From: Gilliamella sp. Choc4-2
Lineage (GTDB): Bacteria; Pseudomonadota; Gammaproteobacteria; Enterobacterales; Orbaceae
Direction of reading: 5' to 3'
NCBI RefSeq assembly: GCF_001690355.1
Contig: NZ_LZHG01000068.1
Span: forward strand, 1 to 64,000
Length of the DNA stretch: 64,000 nt
Part shown: piece by piece, positions 9,284-17,650 of the stretch
How the letters are laid out: each line of letters begins with the position of its first letter
How positions within the stretch are numbered: the first letter of the stretch is position 1
Program-made: the position numbers and the translations under genes
Notes under the pieces: generated by a model
What the model was told of the DNA's origin: nothing
The model's database searches: none
What the model saw: only the letters and a program-made list of their open reading frames with translations

Positions 9284-9323
9284 ATACGCCAAGATACTTA
9301 GACGTCTAGACATGTTGACGTCC
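9284..9323 (+). promoter_or_regulatory. Tandem met boxes (MetJ operator) between metJ and metB
   Basis: Adjacent 8-mers in register are ATACGCCA (9284), AGATACTT (9292), AGACGTCT (9300, a perfect consensus), AGACATGT (9308) and TGACGTCC (9316). MetJ is known to bind tandem AGACGTCT repeats cooperatively. The array lies 68 bases before the metB ATG and 70 bases upstream of metJ, so it can control both genes. Confidence 0.88.
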
Positions 9324-9390
9324 TTATTTATTGTGCTATTCTTATACAACTGATGTTTTAATAAACGCAATCTTTTCTAGGAATGATATT

Positions 9391-10575
9391 ATGGTCAGTC
9401 AATCTAAAATTTCACGCCAATGTGCTAAGCTAAACCAGAGTACTATTGCTGTTCGTGGGGGGTTAAATACCGATGATCAGTATGGTAGTGTTGTTCCAGT
9501 CATTACACCTTCTACTTGTTATCGATATCAAGAATTTGCAAAACCAAGGGAGTTCGATTATGGGCGGAAATCAAATCCAAGTCGGCGATTAGTAGAAGAA
9601 ACTGTCGCACAATTAGAAGGCGGCGCAGATGCTATTTTAACCAATTGTGGGATGTCGGCTATTCACCTTGTTAGTGTCGCTTTATTAACGCCAAATGATT
9701 TAGTTGTTGCTCCCCATGATTGTTATGGTGGTAGCTATCGCCTTTTTAATAGTTTAAGCCAAAAAGGTTACTTTAAGGTAAAATTTGTTGATCAGTCTGA
9801 CTCAGCGGCCTTGCAAGAAGCACTCAGCTTACATCCTAAATTAGTATTGATTGAAACGCCTAGTAATCCATTGCTCCGTGTTGTTGATATTCAAAAAATT
9901 GCGCAACAAGCACATAATATTGGTGCTTTGGTTTTAGTCGATAATACGTTTATGACGCCTATATTACAAAAACCATTGGAACTTGGTGCTGATATTGTTA
10001 CTCATTCTTGTACTAAATTTTTAAATGGTCATTCAGATCTGTTGGCAGGCATTTTGGTATTTAAAGAGCAGCAGCTTGCTTCCGATGTTTTATGGTGGGC
10101 TAATAATATTGGTACACTGACTTCATCATTCGATAGTTATCTTTTGTTACGTGGATTACGTACTCTTTCCGCTAGAGTAAGATTACAACAAGATAATGCT
10201 CAGAAAGTTGTAGAGTTTTTAGTTAACCACTCTAAGATAAAAAAAGTTTATCACCCATCTTTATCGTCAAATATTGGACACGATATTGCCCAAAAACAGC
10301 AAAAAGGGTTTGGATCACTTTTAAGCTTTGAATTAGCAGGCAACCCTGAGATTATGCCAAAATTTTTAAAAGCACTTAATATTTTCACATTAGCGCAATC
10401 TTTAGGTGGCGTTGAAAGCCTTGTTTGCCACCCTGCGACAATGACACATTCTGGAATTAGTGCAAAAGCACGTGAAACAGCAGGTATTTCAGATCAGTTA
10501 TTACGAATTTCAGTTGGTCTAGAAGATATTGATGATTTATTAGCTGATTTGGAGCAGGCTCTTGCCATAATTTAA
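9391..10575 (+). CDS. metB: Cystathionine gamma-synthase (PLP-dependent)
   Basis: MetB makes cystathionine from an acylated homoserine and cysteine, the entry to transsulfuration for methionine. The protein aligns along its whole length with E. coli MetB: TIAVRGGLN at the start, LTNCGMSAIHLV, APHDCYGGSYRLF, ETPSNPLLRVVDI, the PLP lysine in HSCTKFLNGHSD, and the C-terminal SLGGVESLVCHPATMTH. I set the start at 9391 (394 residues), where GGA precedes the ATG by 8 bases and the length agrees with the family; an in-frame start 60 bases earlier would add an unusual cysteine- and tyrosine-containing extension. The upstream met boxes indicate MetJ repression. Confidence 0.95.
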   Translation: MVSQSKISRQCAKLNQSTIAVRGGLNTDDQYGSVVPVITPSTCYRYQEFAKPREFDYGRKSNPSRRLVEETVAQLEGGADAILTNCGMSAIHLVSVALLTPNDLVVAPHDCYGGSYRLFNSLSQKGYFKVKFVDQSDSAALQEALSLHPKLVLIETPSNPLLRVVDIQKIAQQAHNIGALVLVDNTFMTPILQKPLELGADIVTHSCTKFLNGHSDLLAGILVFKEQQLASDVLWWANNIGTLTSSFDSYLLLRGLRTLSARVRLQQDNAQKVVEFLVNHSKIKKVYHPSLSSNIGHDIAQKQQKGFGSLLSFELAGNPEIMPKFLKALNIFTLAQSLGGVESLVCHPATMTHSGISAKARETAGISDQLLRISVGLEDIDDLLADLEQALAII

Positions 10576-10598
10576 ATATTGCAGAGGATAATATATAA

Positions 10599-10622
10599 GG
10601 ATTGAGGTGATAACTTCAATCC
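10599..10622 (+). terminator. Hairpin downstream of metB
   Basis: GGATTGAGGT and ACTTCAATCC flank a GATA loop, a stem of about ten pairs with one G-T pair. No strong T-run follows, so termination may be weak or Rho-assisted. It lies 24 bases after the metB stop. Confidence 0.5.
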
Positions 10623-10752
10623 GTAATTTATTAGCTTTCGATTACTTTTTTAGTAAAGCTTCAACCTGTTTTTGATAGTAATTAGGTTGTTATTGGACAT
10701 AAAATTACTGTAGATTTATTGTTGTTGCACGTTTTAAAACTAGTGAATATTT

Positions 10753-11292
10753 TTATGACTGCTGAAAGTTTTGTATCTTTTTTTCTATTGCAATAAAAAC
10801 TTCATTAATTGAGTGTCGTTTTGCTCGCCCACAAACTTTTGCTATGTCATCACAAACTAGGCATTGTCTTGGTTGATTTGCAAATAACACTCGAGAAAGG
10901 CTTTTTTTGGTTACTGGATCAATAACATCAATATCCCATAATCGTCCTAATGGGTGGCTATTTTCAATATTAATGCAATATTGCTTTAGCTTTTCGGCAC
11001 AATAATTTATTGAAAATATGGCTTCATAACCGGTTATATCGCAATAATGTTTTTCATCAATGATAGTAATATTATTTTTTAAAAAGCATTTGTGAAGTGC
11101 TTTGATAGCTTCATTAAAAAGGTATTTTGCACCACTACTATTTTTTATAGCACCAGGAATAACTAAACTTAGTGAGATTATAGGGTGCTGATAAAGCGTC
11201 AGTACAGATTGTTGGTTAACGACCCTTTTTTCCTTGGCAAGTAACATTTGCTCTAGGCTTATTGGCGTTCCATCATCAAATTTTATTAGCAT
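10753..11292 (-). CDS. citX: Apo-citrate lyase phosphoribosyl-dephospho-CoA transferase CitX
   Basis: CitX transfers the 2'-(5''-triphosphoribosyl)-3'-dephospho-CoA group to the acyl carrier CitD. The 179-residue protein has the family features PISLEQMLLAKEKR near the start, the central SHPLGRLWDIDVI motif, and PRQCLVCDDIAKVCGRAKRHS near the end; E. coli CitX is 183 residues. It is last in the citrate operon, 69 bases after citF, with a strong hairpin in between. In Haemophilus CitX is fused to CitG and in E. coli citG follows; here neither fusion nor a following citG exists. The ribosome binding site is weak. Confidence 0.93.
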   Translation of the reverse strand: MLIKFDDGTPISLEQMLLAKEKRVVNQQSVLTLYQHPIISLSLVIPGAIKNSSGAKYLFNEAIKALHKCFLKNNITIIDEKHYCDITGYEAIFSINYCAEKLKQYCINIENSHPLGRLWDIDVIDPVTKKSLSRVLFANQPRQCLVCDDIAKVCGRAKRHSINEVFIAIEKKIQNFQQS

Positions 11293-11314
11293 TTTATTCG
11301 TTATAAAAGCGCAC

Positions 11315-11347
11315 TAGCCTAACATTGTTTAGTTCAATGTTAGGCTA
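11315..11347 (-). other. Perfect 13-bp hairpin between citF and citX
   Basis: TAGCCTAACATTG and its exact complement CAATGTTAGGCTA flank a seven-base loop. On the transcript it sits 14 bases after the citF stop and 22 before the citX start. No T-run follows, so an mRNA-stabilising or partial attenuation role is more likely than full termination. Confidence 0.65.
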
Positions 11348-11361
11348 TTACTTGGTTGTGA

Positions 11362-12891
11362 TTAGTCTTTAACTTCACGCACTACGTCAATGATTGAACC
11401 GTCGCGGTAATGAACAATTCCAACAATTTTATCTTTAAATTCAATTGGTTTGGGTTCACCTGTTAAAGAAACCGCTCTTTGATACAGCTCTTCAATGCTC
11501 ATCACTGGTAAATTTGCTGCTTTTAAGCGTTCAGCAATTTCTGGACGGTTAGGATTAACTGCAATACCATGGTCGGTCACTAACACATCAACACTTTCAC
11601 CTGGAGTAACTAATGTTGTCACTTTTTTAATTACAGTTGGGATACGGCTACGGATAAGTGGCGCAACAACAATTGTTAAATTTGCACCAGCCGCTGTATC
11701 ACAATGACCACCAGATGCACCACGCATTACGCCGTCAGAACCAGTTAATACATTAACATTGTAATCAAGGTCAATTTCTAAAGCACTTAAAATTACAACA
11801 TCGAGTTCATCAACACTTGCACCTTTCGATGCTGGGTTTGCATAAACATTAGTTGATACTTCAATGTGATCTTTATTTCTACCTAAAGATTGCCCAGCTG
11901 TACCATCAAAACTTTGAGTATCTAATAAACGTTTAACTAAGCCTTTTTCATGAAGATCAACAATACTTGCTGTGATCCCACCTAGCGCAAATGATGCTGT
12001 GATATTTTTTGCACGCATGCGATTTTCTAGAAAACGGGTTGCTGCTGTTGAAGACGCACCAGAACCTGTTTGAATCGAGAAGCCATCTTTAAAATAACCT
12101 GAATGCTCGATCACATCTGCAGCGTAACGAGCAATCATTAGTTCACGTGGGTTACTCGTAATACGCGCAGCACCTACACTAATTTTTGTTGGGTCGCCTA
12201 CTTCATCAACTTTCACAATGTAGTCAACTTGATCTTGGCGAATACTTGCTGGGTGATTAGGGTAACCAACAATATCTTCTGTCAGTAATACCACTTTTTT
12301 AGCAAATTGAGCATCAACCATGGCATAGCCTAGTGCACCACATTGTGATTTACCTGATACACCGTTTGCATTACCTTGTTCATCAGCAGTTGATACAGCT
12401 AAAAATGCGATATCAATATTAATTTCGCCACTTTGGATTAGCTTTACTCGTCCGCCATGAGAATGAATATGGACTGGGTTTTCCATTAAACCATGTGAAA
12501 TAGCATCCGCTAATTTTCCCCGTAATCCAGAAGTATAAATTTTAGTTATAACACCTGATTCAATATGAGGAATTAATGCTGAGTTACAACTTAGTAGCGA
12601 ACTTGATGCTAAAGTTAAATTTTTAATACCTAATTTGCTAATCGTTTCAACTACTTTGTTAATAACTTTATCACCTTCACGAAAAGCGTGGTGAAAAGAG
12701 ATGGTCATGCCGTCACGTAATTCGCATTTTTTAATTGCTTGTTCAATAGAATCACACAATTTGCGCGTGTATTTAGACTCATCTTTTAAATATGGTGTTG
12801 TTGCGTTAGCATCAACAAAAGGCTTAATATTCTTGAGATTAGGATGCTGTTTAAGCAAATCATCAATTTTTTTATCTATAGAAGTAGTCAT
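11362..12891 (-). CDS. citF: Citrate lyase alpha subunit (citrate:acetyl-ACP transferase)
   Basis: The 509-residue protein matches CitF of E. coli and Klebsiella in length and sequence: RDGMTISFHHAFREGD near residue 58, the HIHSHGGRVKLIQSGEI segment, a central QTGSGASSTAATRFLE glycine-rich region, and GASGGHCDTAAGANL near the end. It swaps the acetyl group on the CitD prosthetic group for citrate, forming citryl-ACP and acetate. It follows citE by 12 bases, so the pair is translationally close. No truncation is seen. Confidence 0.97.
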   Translation of the reverse strand: MTTSIDKKIDDLLKQHPNLKNIKPFVDANATTPYLKDESKYTRKLCDSIEQAIKKCELRDGMTISFHHAFREGDKVINKVVETISKLGIKNLTLASSSLLSCNSALIPHIESGVITKIYTSGLRGKLADAISHGLMENPVHIHSHGGRVKLIQSGEINIDIAFLAVSTADEQGNANGVSGKSQCGALGYAMVDAQFAKKVVLLTEDIVGYPNHPASIRQDQVDYIVKVDEVGDPTKISVGAARITSNPRELMIARYAADVIEHSGYFKDGFSIQTGSGASSTAATRFLENRMRAKNITASFALGGITASIVDLHEKGLVKRLLDTQSFDGTAGQSLGRNKDHIEVSTNVYANPASKGASVDELDVVILSALEIDLDYNVNVLTGSDGVMRGASGGHCDTAAGANLTIVVAPLIRSRIPTVIKKVTTLVTPGESVDVLVTDHGIAVNPNRPEIAERLKAANLPVMSIEELYQRAVSLTGEPKPIEFKDKIVGIVHYRDGSIIDVVREVKD

Positions 12892-12903
12892 TTTTTAATC
12901 CTA

Positions 12904-13791
12904 TCAAATTTCTTTACGTACACCGGAATATTTGGCTAATTCAATCACCTTTCTAGCGCGAGCAATAATTGGTGCATCGATCATTTTGCCGTTTAGCGAA
13001 ATCACACCAAGACCTTTTCTTTCACCTTCTTCAGCTGCTTCAACGACTTTTTGAGCATTTTCAACTTCAGCTGCTGTTGGGGCATACGCGTTATGTAATA
13101 GTTCAATTTGTCTTGGGTTGATAAGTGATTTACCGTTATATCCGAGTTTTTTGATTAGGCTGACTTCTTTTAAGAAGCCTTCGTCATCATTAACATTTGA
13201 ATATACTACATCAAAGGCATCAATTCCCGCTACACGTGCTGCATGTAAAACAGCACAACGAGCATAAAATAGTTCAGTACCGTCACCGCGTTCAGTCTGC
13301 ATGTCAACAAGGTAGTCAAATGCCGCTAATGCAATACCAATTAAACGTGGAGATGATTTAGCAATAGAAATTGCATTAACAACGCCTTGAGCAGATTCAA
13401 TAGCTGCCATTAATTTAGTGCTACCAACTTCACGCCCACACTCTTTTTCGATTCGTTCAACGTGTGCTTCAAGTTCGTGGATATCTTCTGCGCTATTGGT
13501 CATTGGTAAACGTACAACATCGACACCAGCTCTAACAACAGCTTCAAGATCTTTTAAACCAAATGGAGTATCAAGTGCGTTGATTCGAACAACTGTTTCA
13601 ATACCATTTTCTTTATAAATAGGAAGAAGTAAAGTTTGTGCGACTAATAAACGCGCAGAATCTTTTTCCTTAATTGAAACGGCATCTTCAAGATCAAACA
13701 TAATTGAATCAGGTTTGTATACAAATGATGTCGATAACATTGCAGCATTTGCACCCGGAAGAAATAACATACTTCGACGTAATTTTTTCAT
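12904..13791 (-). CDS. citE: Citrate lyase beta subunit (citryl-ACP lyase)
   Basis: CitE cleaves citryl-ACP to oxaloacetate and acetyl-ACP. The 295-residue TIM-barrel protein opens [15 protein letters not shown] and holds the HpcH/HpaI-family metal site in LMAAIES and [12 protein letters not shown], with the [15 protein letters not shown] segment after it. Its start overlaps the end of citD by four bases, a sign of translational coupling. Length and residues are as in E. coli CitE, so it should be functional. Confidence 0.97.
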   Translation of the reverse strand: MKKLRRSMLFLPGANAAMLSTSFVYKPDSIMFDLEDAVSIKEKDSARLLVAQTLLLPIYKENGIETVVRINALDTPFGLKDLEAVVRAGVDVVRLPMTNSAEDIHELEAHVERIEKECGREVGSTKLMAAIESAQGVVNAISIAKSSPRLIGIALAAFDYLVDMQTERGDGTELFYARCAVLHAARVAGIDAFDVVYSNVNDDEGFLKEVSLIKKLGYNGKSLINPRQIELLHNAYAPTAAEVENAQKVVEAAEEGERKGLGVISLNGKMIDAPIIARARKVIELAKYSGVRKEI

Positions 13792-14078
13792 AGTAATTTA
13801 CTCCAATCTAAGCTTTCTTCTTCAGCACCTCGTAACACTGCACACTGTACTCTTGCTTTAATAGCACAATCTAATGCACCTTTATCATCGATAATAATTA
13901 AACCATCTGTGACGTTAAGATCATTTAAAGTTTGATCTACAACTGCTCGTATTTGATCGCCAAATTGTTTATTAACATCACTATTAATAACAACTTCGAT
14001 TCCTGAATTTGGCATGACTTTCACTAACAAATCGCTCGATTCGAGAGTCCCTGCCATGGCTTCTTTTTTGATTTTCAT
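13788..14078 (-). CDS. citD: Citrate lyase gamma subunit (acyl carrier protein)
   Basis: CitD is the small acyl carrier of citrate lyase. The 96-residue protein begins [18 protein letters not shown]; the serine in GTLESSD (residue 14) is the expected attachment point for the dephospho-CoA-like prosthetic group. The [19 protein letters not shown] tail is typical. It starts one base after citC ends and overlaps citE by four bases, placing all three in one tight operon. Confidence 0.97.
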   Translation of the reverse strand: MKIKKEAMAGTLESSDLLVKVMPNSGIEVVINSDVNKQFGDQIRAVVDQTLNDLNVTDGLIIIDDKGALDCAIKARVQCAVLRGAEEESLDWSKLL

Positions 14079-15134
14079 TTAGTTACCTTTTGAACGAATT
14101 AATTTTTTGACTGAATCTAAATTTTCCGCTAGATAATTCCAAGTGGTTTCTGGAACCAATCGTTTTACCTGTTCATATTGCTCTGCAGCAAGTAGCTTTC
14201 TTACCAAAGAAGCAGATATGATATCTTGCCCTTCAACAATACGTTGTATTTCAACCAACGTGATAACTGGATAATCGCTAACTTTTTCATCCTGTAACCA
14301 ATAACCCATTGATGTGTTGTATGCATTAGTGACTTTACTGTATGGTTCAGTGCCAACAAATCGATAAGTAATATTAAGGGTTGGGGCAATATAATTACGG
14401 AAAATTAATAAATCGATTCCCATGTATGCGCTATCGATCTTATCATTGTCTTTCAAAAAATATGTAGGAAATGTTGCTCTTGAAATAATATATGAAGAAC
14501 TTGCATGTACTGTAACATTTTTTATGTGTTTGGAACCTTCTTTCACCAACTGTAATCTAACATCAAACGGAAAAAGCGAAACATTTTCATTAACCACAAA
14601 AACGTGTAACCAATCACATTGGTTTGCTGCATATTCTAGTAGATGTTGATGACCTTTAGTAAAAGGGTTGGCATTCATGACAACGCTGCCAATCTTGGCT
14701 CCATCTTTACGCTGTTCGCTAAGCTGTTTGCAATATTGTTTAATGCCAACGGGTGTATTTTCCATTAACACTATTAGGTCATTTATTTCAACAATCGGAT
14801 AAAATCCACATCCTTTGAAAAAATCGATATTTTCAGGTTTTGTATATAAAAATAGATGAAAATGACCTTGTTCATTAGCATATTTAATGGCGTTATCTAG
14901 CAATGTTAAGTTAAGTTGATTCCCGCGATAATTTGGGTCAATTGCAACGCATTTAATAATATTATCATCTAGACCTGCACAAGCCACAATTTTATTATCC
15001 ATTCGGGCAATGATAAATGTGTCGACTTGAGGATCTAAGTCCAGATCCGATAAGGCTAATAATTGCTTTATCTGATCACGTTCTTCTAATGATTTAGATA
15101 TATCTACTACTGAAAAATCGACCAAATTATACAT
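14079..15134 (-). CDS. citC: [Citrate (pro-3S)-lyase] ligase CitC
   Basis: CitC acetylates the CitD prosthetic group with acetate and ATP, activating citrate lyase. The 351-residue protein has an N-terminal GNAT-like domain (IARMDNKIVACAGLD to GFYPI, about residues 40-130) and a C-terminal nucleotidyltransferase domain starting at SVVMNANPFTKGHQHLLE, whose GHxH-like motif binds ATP. This two-domain design and length match the family. It lies 8 bases after the FAH-family gene and abuts citD. Confidence 0.96.
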   Translation of the reverse strand: MYNLVDFSVVDISKSLEERDQIKQLLALSDLDLDPQVDTFIIARMDNKIVACAGLDDNIIKCVAIDPNYRGNQLNLTLLDNAIKYANEQGHFHLFLYTKPENIDFFKGCGFYPIVEINDLIVLMENTPVGIKQYCKQLSEQRKDGAKIGSVVMNANPFTKGHQHLLEYAANQCDWLHVFVVNENVSLFPFDVRLQLVKEGSKHIKNVTVHASSSYIISRATFPTYFLKDNDKIDSAYMGIDLLIFRNYIAPTLNITYRFVGTEPYSKVTNAYNTSMGYWLQDEKVSDYPVITLVEIQRIVEGQDIISASLVRKLLAAEQYEQVKRLVPETTWNYLAENLDSVKKLIRSKGN

Positions 15135-15142
15135 GATGCCAC

Positions 15143-15985
15143 CTATTTTTCTGCTACCACATAATTGGTTAAACGACCAATCCCTTTAATTTCAACTTCG
15201 ATTTTATCGCCATCTTTCATAAATACCGGTGGATTACGCTTTTTACCAACTCCACCAGGTGAACCTGTAAGTATTACATCACCCGGTGATAATCGGGTAA
15301 AAGTGCTGATATAAGCAATTAATTCTGGTACTGTATGAACCAAGTTTTTTACTGAATCATGCTGCATTTCTTGATCATTTAAATATGTCGCTAATGTTAA
15401 TACTGTTGGATCTGGAATTTCATCTGATGTAGTTAAACAAGGTCCAAATGCACCTGTACTTGGCCAGTTTTTACCTGCAGTAAACCAAGTATATTGCCAA
15501 TCACGGATGGAGCCATCCATGTAACAACTATAGCCGGCTACATGCGATAATGCGTCTTCTGGTTTAATTCGGAAACATGATTTGCCAATAATAATCGCCA
15601 ATTCACCTTCGTAATCTAACTCATTTGTAATAGCTGGTTTGATAATATTTGTTTTATGCCCAGTTTGAGAATCAGGAAAACGTACAAATAGTGTTGGTGC
15701 TGAACTTGTTTCGTTAAATTCTGCACGTTTTTCAGCATAGTTCATTCCAACACATAAAATTTTGTTTGGATTTGGAATAATAGGTAAATAAGTAACGTCT
15801 TGTTCATTAATGTCACTTGAGGCATTAAGGTAAGTTTTGGCAATAGATAAACCTTCATCATCTGCAAGCAACGATTTTAGGTCAACATATTTATCGCCTA
15901 ACTTTTGACCTAAGTCAACAATGCCGTTGTCAGTAAGAAGACCAAAACTTGCTCTGCCAGAAACAAGATAACTTACAAGCTTCAT
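15143..15985 (-). CDS. Fumarylacetoacetate hydrolase-family protein, candidate oxaloacetate decarboxylase
   Basis: The 280-residue protein has the FAH fold: a small N-terminal domain, NKILCVGMNYAEK near residue 75, and the metal ligands Glu/Glu in DYEGELAIIIGK plus Asp in YMDGSIRDWQ, ending with GDVILTGSPGGVG. FAH-family enzymes hydrolyse or decarboxylate 2-oxo acids using Mg or Mn; some (the FAHD1 group) decarboxylate oxaloacetate. The position between the citrate transporter and citC suggests that it removes the oxaloacetate made by citrate lyase, giving pyruvate and CO2, in place of the membrane OadGAB complex. That activity is inferred. Other possible substrates are acylpyruvates or 2-hydroxyhepta-2,4-diene-1,7-dioate-like compounds. 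A strong AAGGAG precedes its ATG. Confidence 0.75.
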   Translation of the reverse strand: MKLVSYLVSGRASFGLLTDNGIVDLGQKLGDKYVDLKSLLADDEGLSIAKTYLNASSDINEQDVTYLPIIPNPNKILCVGMNYAEKRAEFNETSSAPTLFVRFPDSQTGHKTNIIKPAITNELDYEGELAIIIGKSCFRIKPEDALSHVAGYSCYMDGSIRDWQYTWFTAGKNWPSTGAFGPCLTTSDEIPDPTVLTLATYLNDQEMQHDSVKNLVHTVPELIAYISTFTRLSPGDVILTGSPGGVGKKRNPPVFMKDGDKIEVEIKGIGRLTNYVVAEK

Positions 15986-16019
15986 GAATACTCCTTAAAA
16001 GCTGTTTGTGCTAATTGTT

Positions 16020-16065
16020 ACTATAAAAATAAAAACAAACAACCCTAGTCAAAGCTAAGGTTGTT
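16020..16065 (-). terminator. Terminator-like hairpin between transporter and FAH genes
   Basis: On the minus strand AACAACC plus TAG pairs with CTA plus GGTTGTT (ten pairs, one mismatch, six-base loop), followed by TGTTTTTATTTTT. It lies inside the operon, after the transporter stop and before the FAH start. It should lower expression of the downstream cit genes relative to the transporter unless there is read-through or a second promoter. Confidence 0.7.
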
Positions 16066-16083
16066 CTTTTATAACTCTAAAAA

Positions 16084-17463
16084 CTATACTAGGAAATTGC
16101 CGAGAATGAGTAATGACACTGATACATTTATTGCACCACCAATACGTGTTGCGATTTGTGCAAATGGCATTAACTCCATACGTTCTGCTGCGGTTAGGAT
16201 CGCTACGTCACCTGTTCCGCCTTGGCCACTTTGACAGCATGAAATAACTGCAGCATCAACAGGATACATACCAAGTTTTTTCGCTACAAAGAAACCTGTG
16301 GTTACTAAGCTTACTACTGTACAAACAATAACAACTAAATTTGTAATTGTGAATGCTTCAACAATTCTTTCCCACGGAGTGATTGCCACACCTACCGCAA
16401 ATAAAATTGGATAGGTTACAGACGTTTGGAAAAATTTGTAAACAACTTGTGAACCACTCAATACTTTAGGTGAAACTCCAGATATTAGTTTAACAAAAAC
16501 CGCTGCAAATAGCATCCCTACTGGTGCTGGAATACCTGTTACCTTATGGCCAATCATACCAACCATATACAGAATAGCCGCTAATAATACACCTGAAGCA
16601 AAAGTTGTTACATCAATAATAGATTCAGTTTTAGCTTCTTTTTTATCGGTAACTTCATCGTCAGCTGGTAATAGTCGACCGTTACCTGTTAAGTGTGGAT
16701 AAATTTTACCTATACGGTTAAGAATACCACCACAGATAATACCGGTTAAACCACCTAACATTACGATTGGTAACACACGACCAAGCGCTTCACCTTGCTC
16801 CATACCTAAAATTGAAGCATATCCGATTGAAAGTGGAATTGCACCTTCACCAACACCACCAGCCATAATCGGTAATACTAAGAAGAAAAATGTTTCAAAC
16901 GGTGTTAAACCAAGTAAATAACCAACACCAACACCAACTAACATTCCAACAATCTCACCACATACCATTGGACCAAAGATTCTTAAGAAACCTTGAATAA
17001 GGGTTTTCTTATCCATGTTCATAATACTACCAACAATGATACAACAGATGTATAAGTAAAGAATATGTGTATCTTTATAGAATTTAGTTGTTGCTTCAAC
17101 AACCGATGTTGGAAGAATATTGTAATATACTAGTGCAGATGGAATAAAAGTAGCACAAATAGCCGCTGCCCCCATCTTGCCAACAATCGGTAAACGCTTC
17201 CCGATTTCACCACAAAGGAAACCAAAGAAAGCACAAGTTACTATCATAACAACAATTTCGCTAGGTAATTTACCAGTAACCAGAACTTCAGCGAAAATAA
17301 GGATACCAGCAATTATAAATAAAGGAAGCGGAATTACACCAATTTTATAATTGTCCATAAATCGCCACCAGTTATATGGCCAGCCTATTTGTTTTTCTTC
17401 AAAGTGCTTAACCTTTGATTCTTTTTCATTATGCGTTTTTCCAATTGAATTGAAATCCACCAT
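16084..17463 (-). CDS. citS: 2-hydroxycarboxylate (citrate) transporter, CitS/2HCT family
   Basis: The 459-residue polytopic membrane protein has both signature loops of the 2HCT family: GGVGEGAIPLS near the middle and SGQGGTGDVAI near the C-terminus, which form the re-entrant substrate and cation site. About 11 hydrophobic helices are visible. Members take up citrate or malate with Na+ or H+, or exchange citrate for lactate. Location at the head of a citrate lyase operon and divergent from citAB points to citrate. I place the start at 17463, where GGAGA lies upstream and the cytoplasmic N-terminus matches the family; an upstream in-frame ATG at 17535 would add 24 residues. CitS, CitP or a malate carrier cannot be told apart by eye. 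Confidence 0.88.
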   Translation of the reverse strand: MVDFNSIGKTHNEKESKVKHFEEKQIGWPYNWWRFMDNYKIGVIPLPLFIIAGILIFAEVLVTGKLPSEIVVMIVTCAFFGFLCGEIGKRLPIVGKMGAAAICATFIPSALVYYNILPTSVVEATTKFYKDTHILYLYICCIIVGSIMNMDKKTLIQGFLRIFGPMVCGEIVGMLVGVGVGYLLGLTPFETFFFLVLPIMAGGVGEGAIPLSIGYASILGMEQGEALGRVLPIVMLGGLTGIICGGILNRIGKIYPHLTGNGRLLPADDEVTDKKEAKTESIIDVTTFASGVLLAAILYMVGMIGHKVTGIPAPVGMLFAAVFVKLISGVSPKVLSGSQVVYKFFQTSVTYPILFAVGVAITPWERIVEAFTITNLVVIVCTVVSLVTTGFFVAKKLGMYPVDAAVISCCQSGQGGTGDVAILTAAERMELMPFAQIATRIGGAINVSVSLLILGNFLV

Positions 17464-17541
17464 ATGTTTTTTTTCTCCAAAATAATTTGATTTTCTCGAA
17501 TTTGATTGGCGCGTATCTTGACAAAAGATTGACATAAATTT

Positions 17542-17557
17542 TGTGATTTAAATCATA
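17542..17557. promoter_or_regulatory. CRP/FNR-like palindrome between citS and citA
   Basis: TGTGATTTAAATCATA contains the perfect palindrome TGATTTAAATCA. It matches the CRP consensus TGTGA-N6-TCACA at nine of ten positions and FNR TTGAT-N4-ATCAA at eight of ten. Either regulator would fit anaerobic citrate fermentation. It lies 79 bases upstream of the transporter start and 94 upstream of citA. Confidence 0.55.
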
Positions 17558-17650
17558 TTTTAACTATGGTTTTTATGGTTTTAAAGGATCTATGTTTTTT
17601 AATGCTATGATACACTCATTCTTATTTTAATTTGAAAAGTAAATGTAAAA

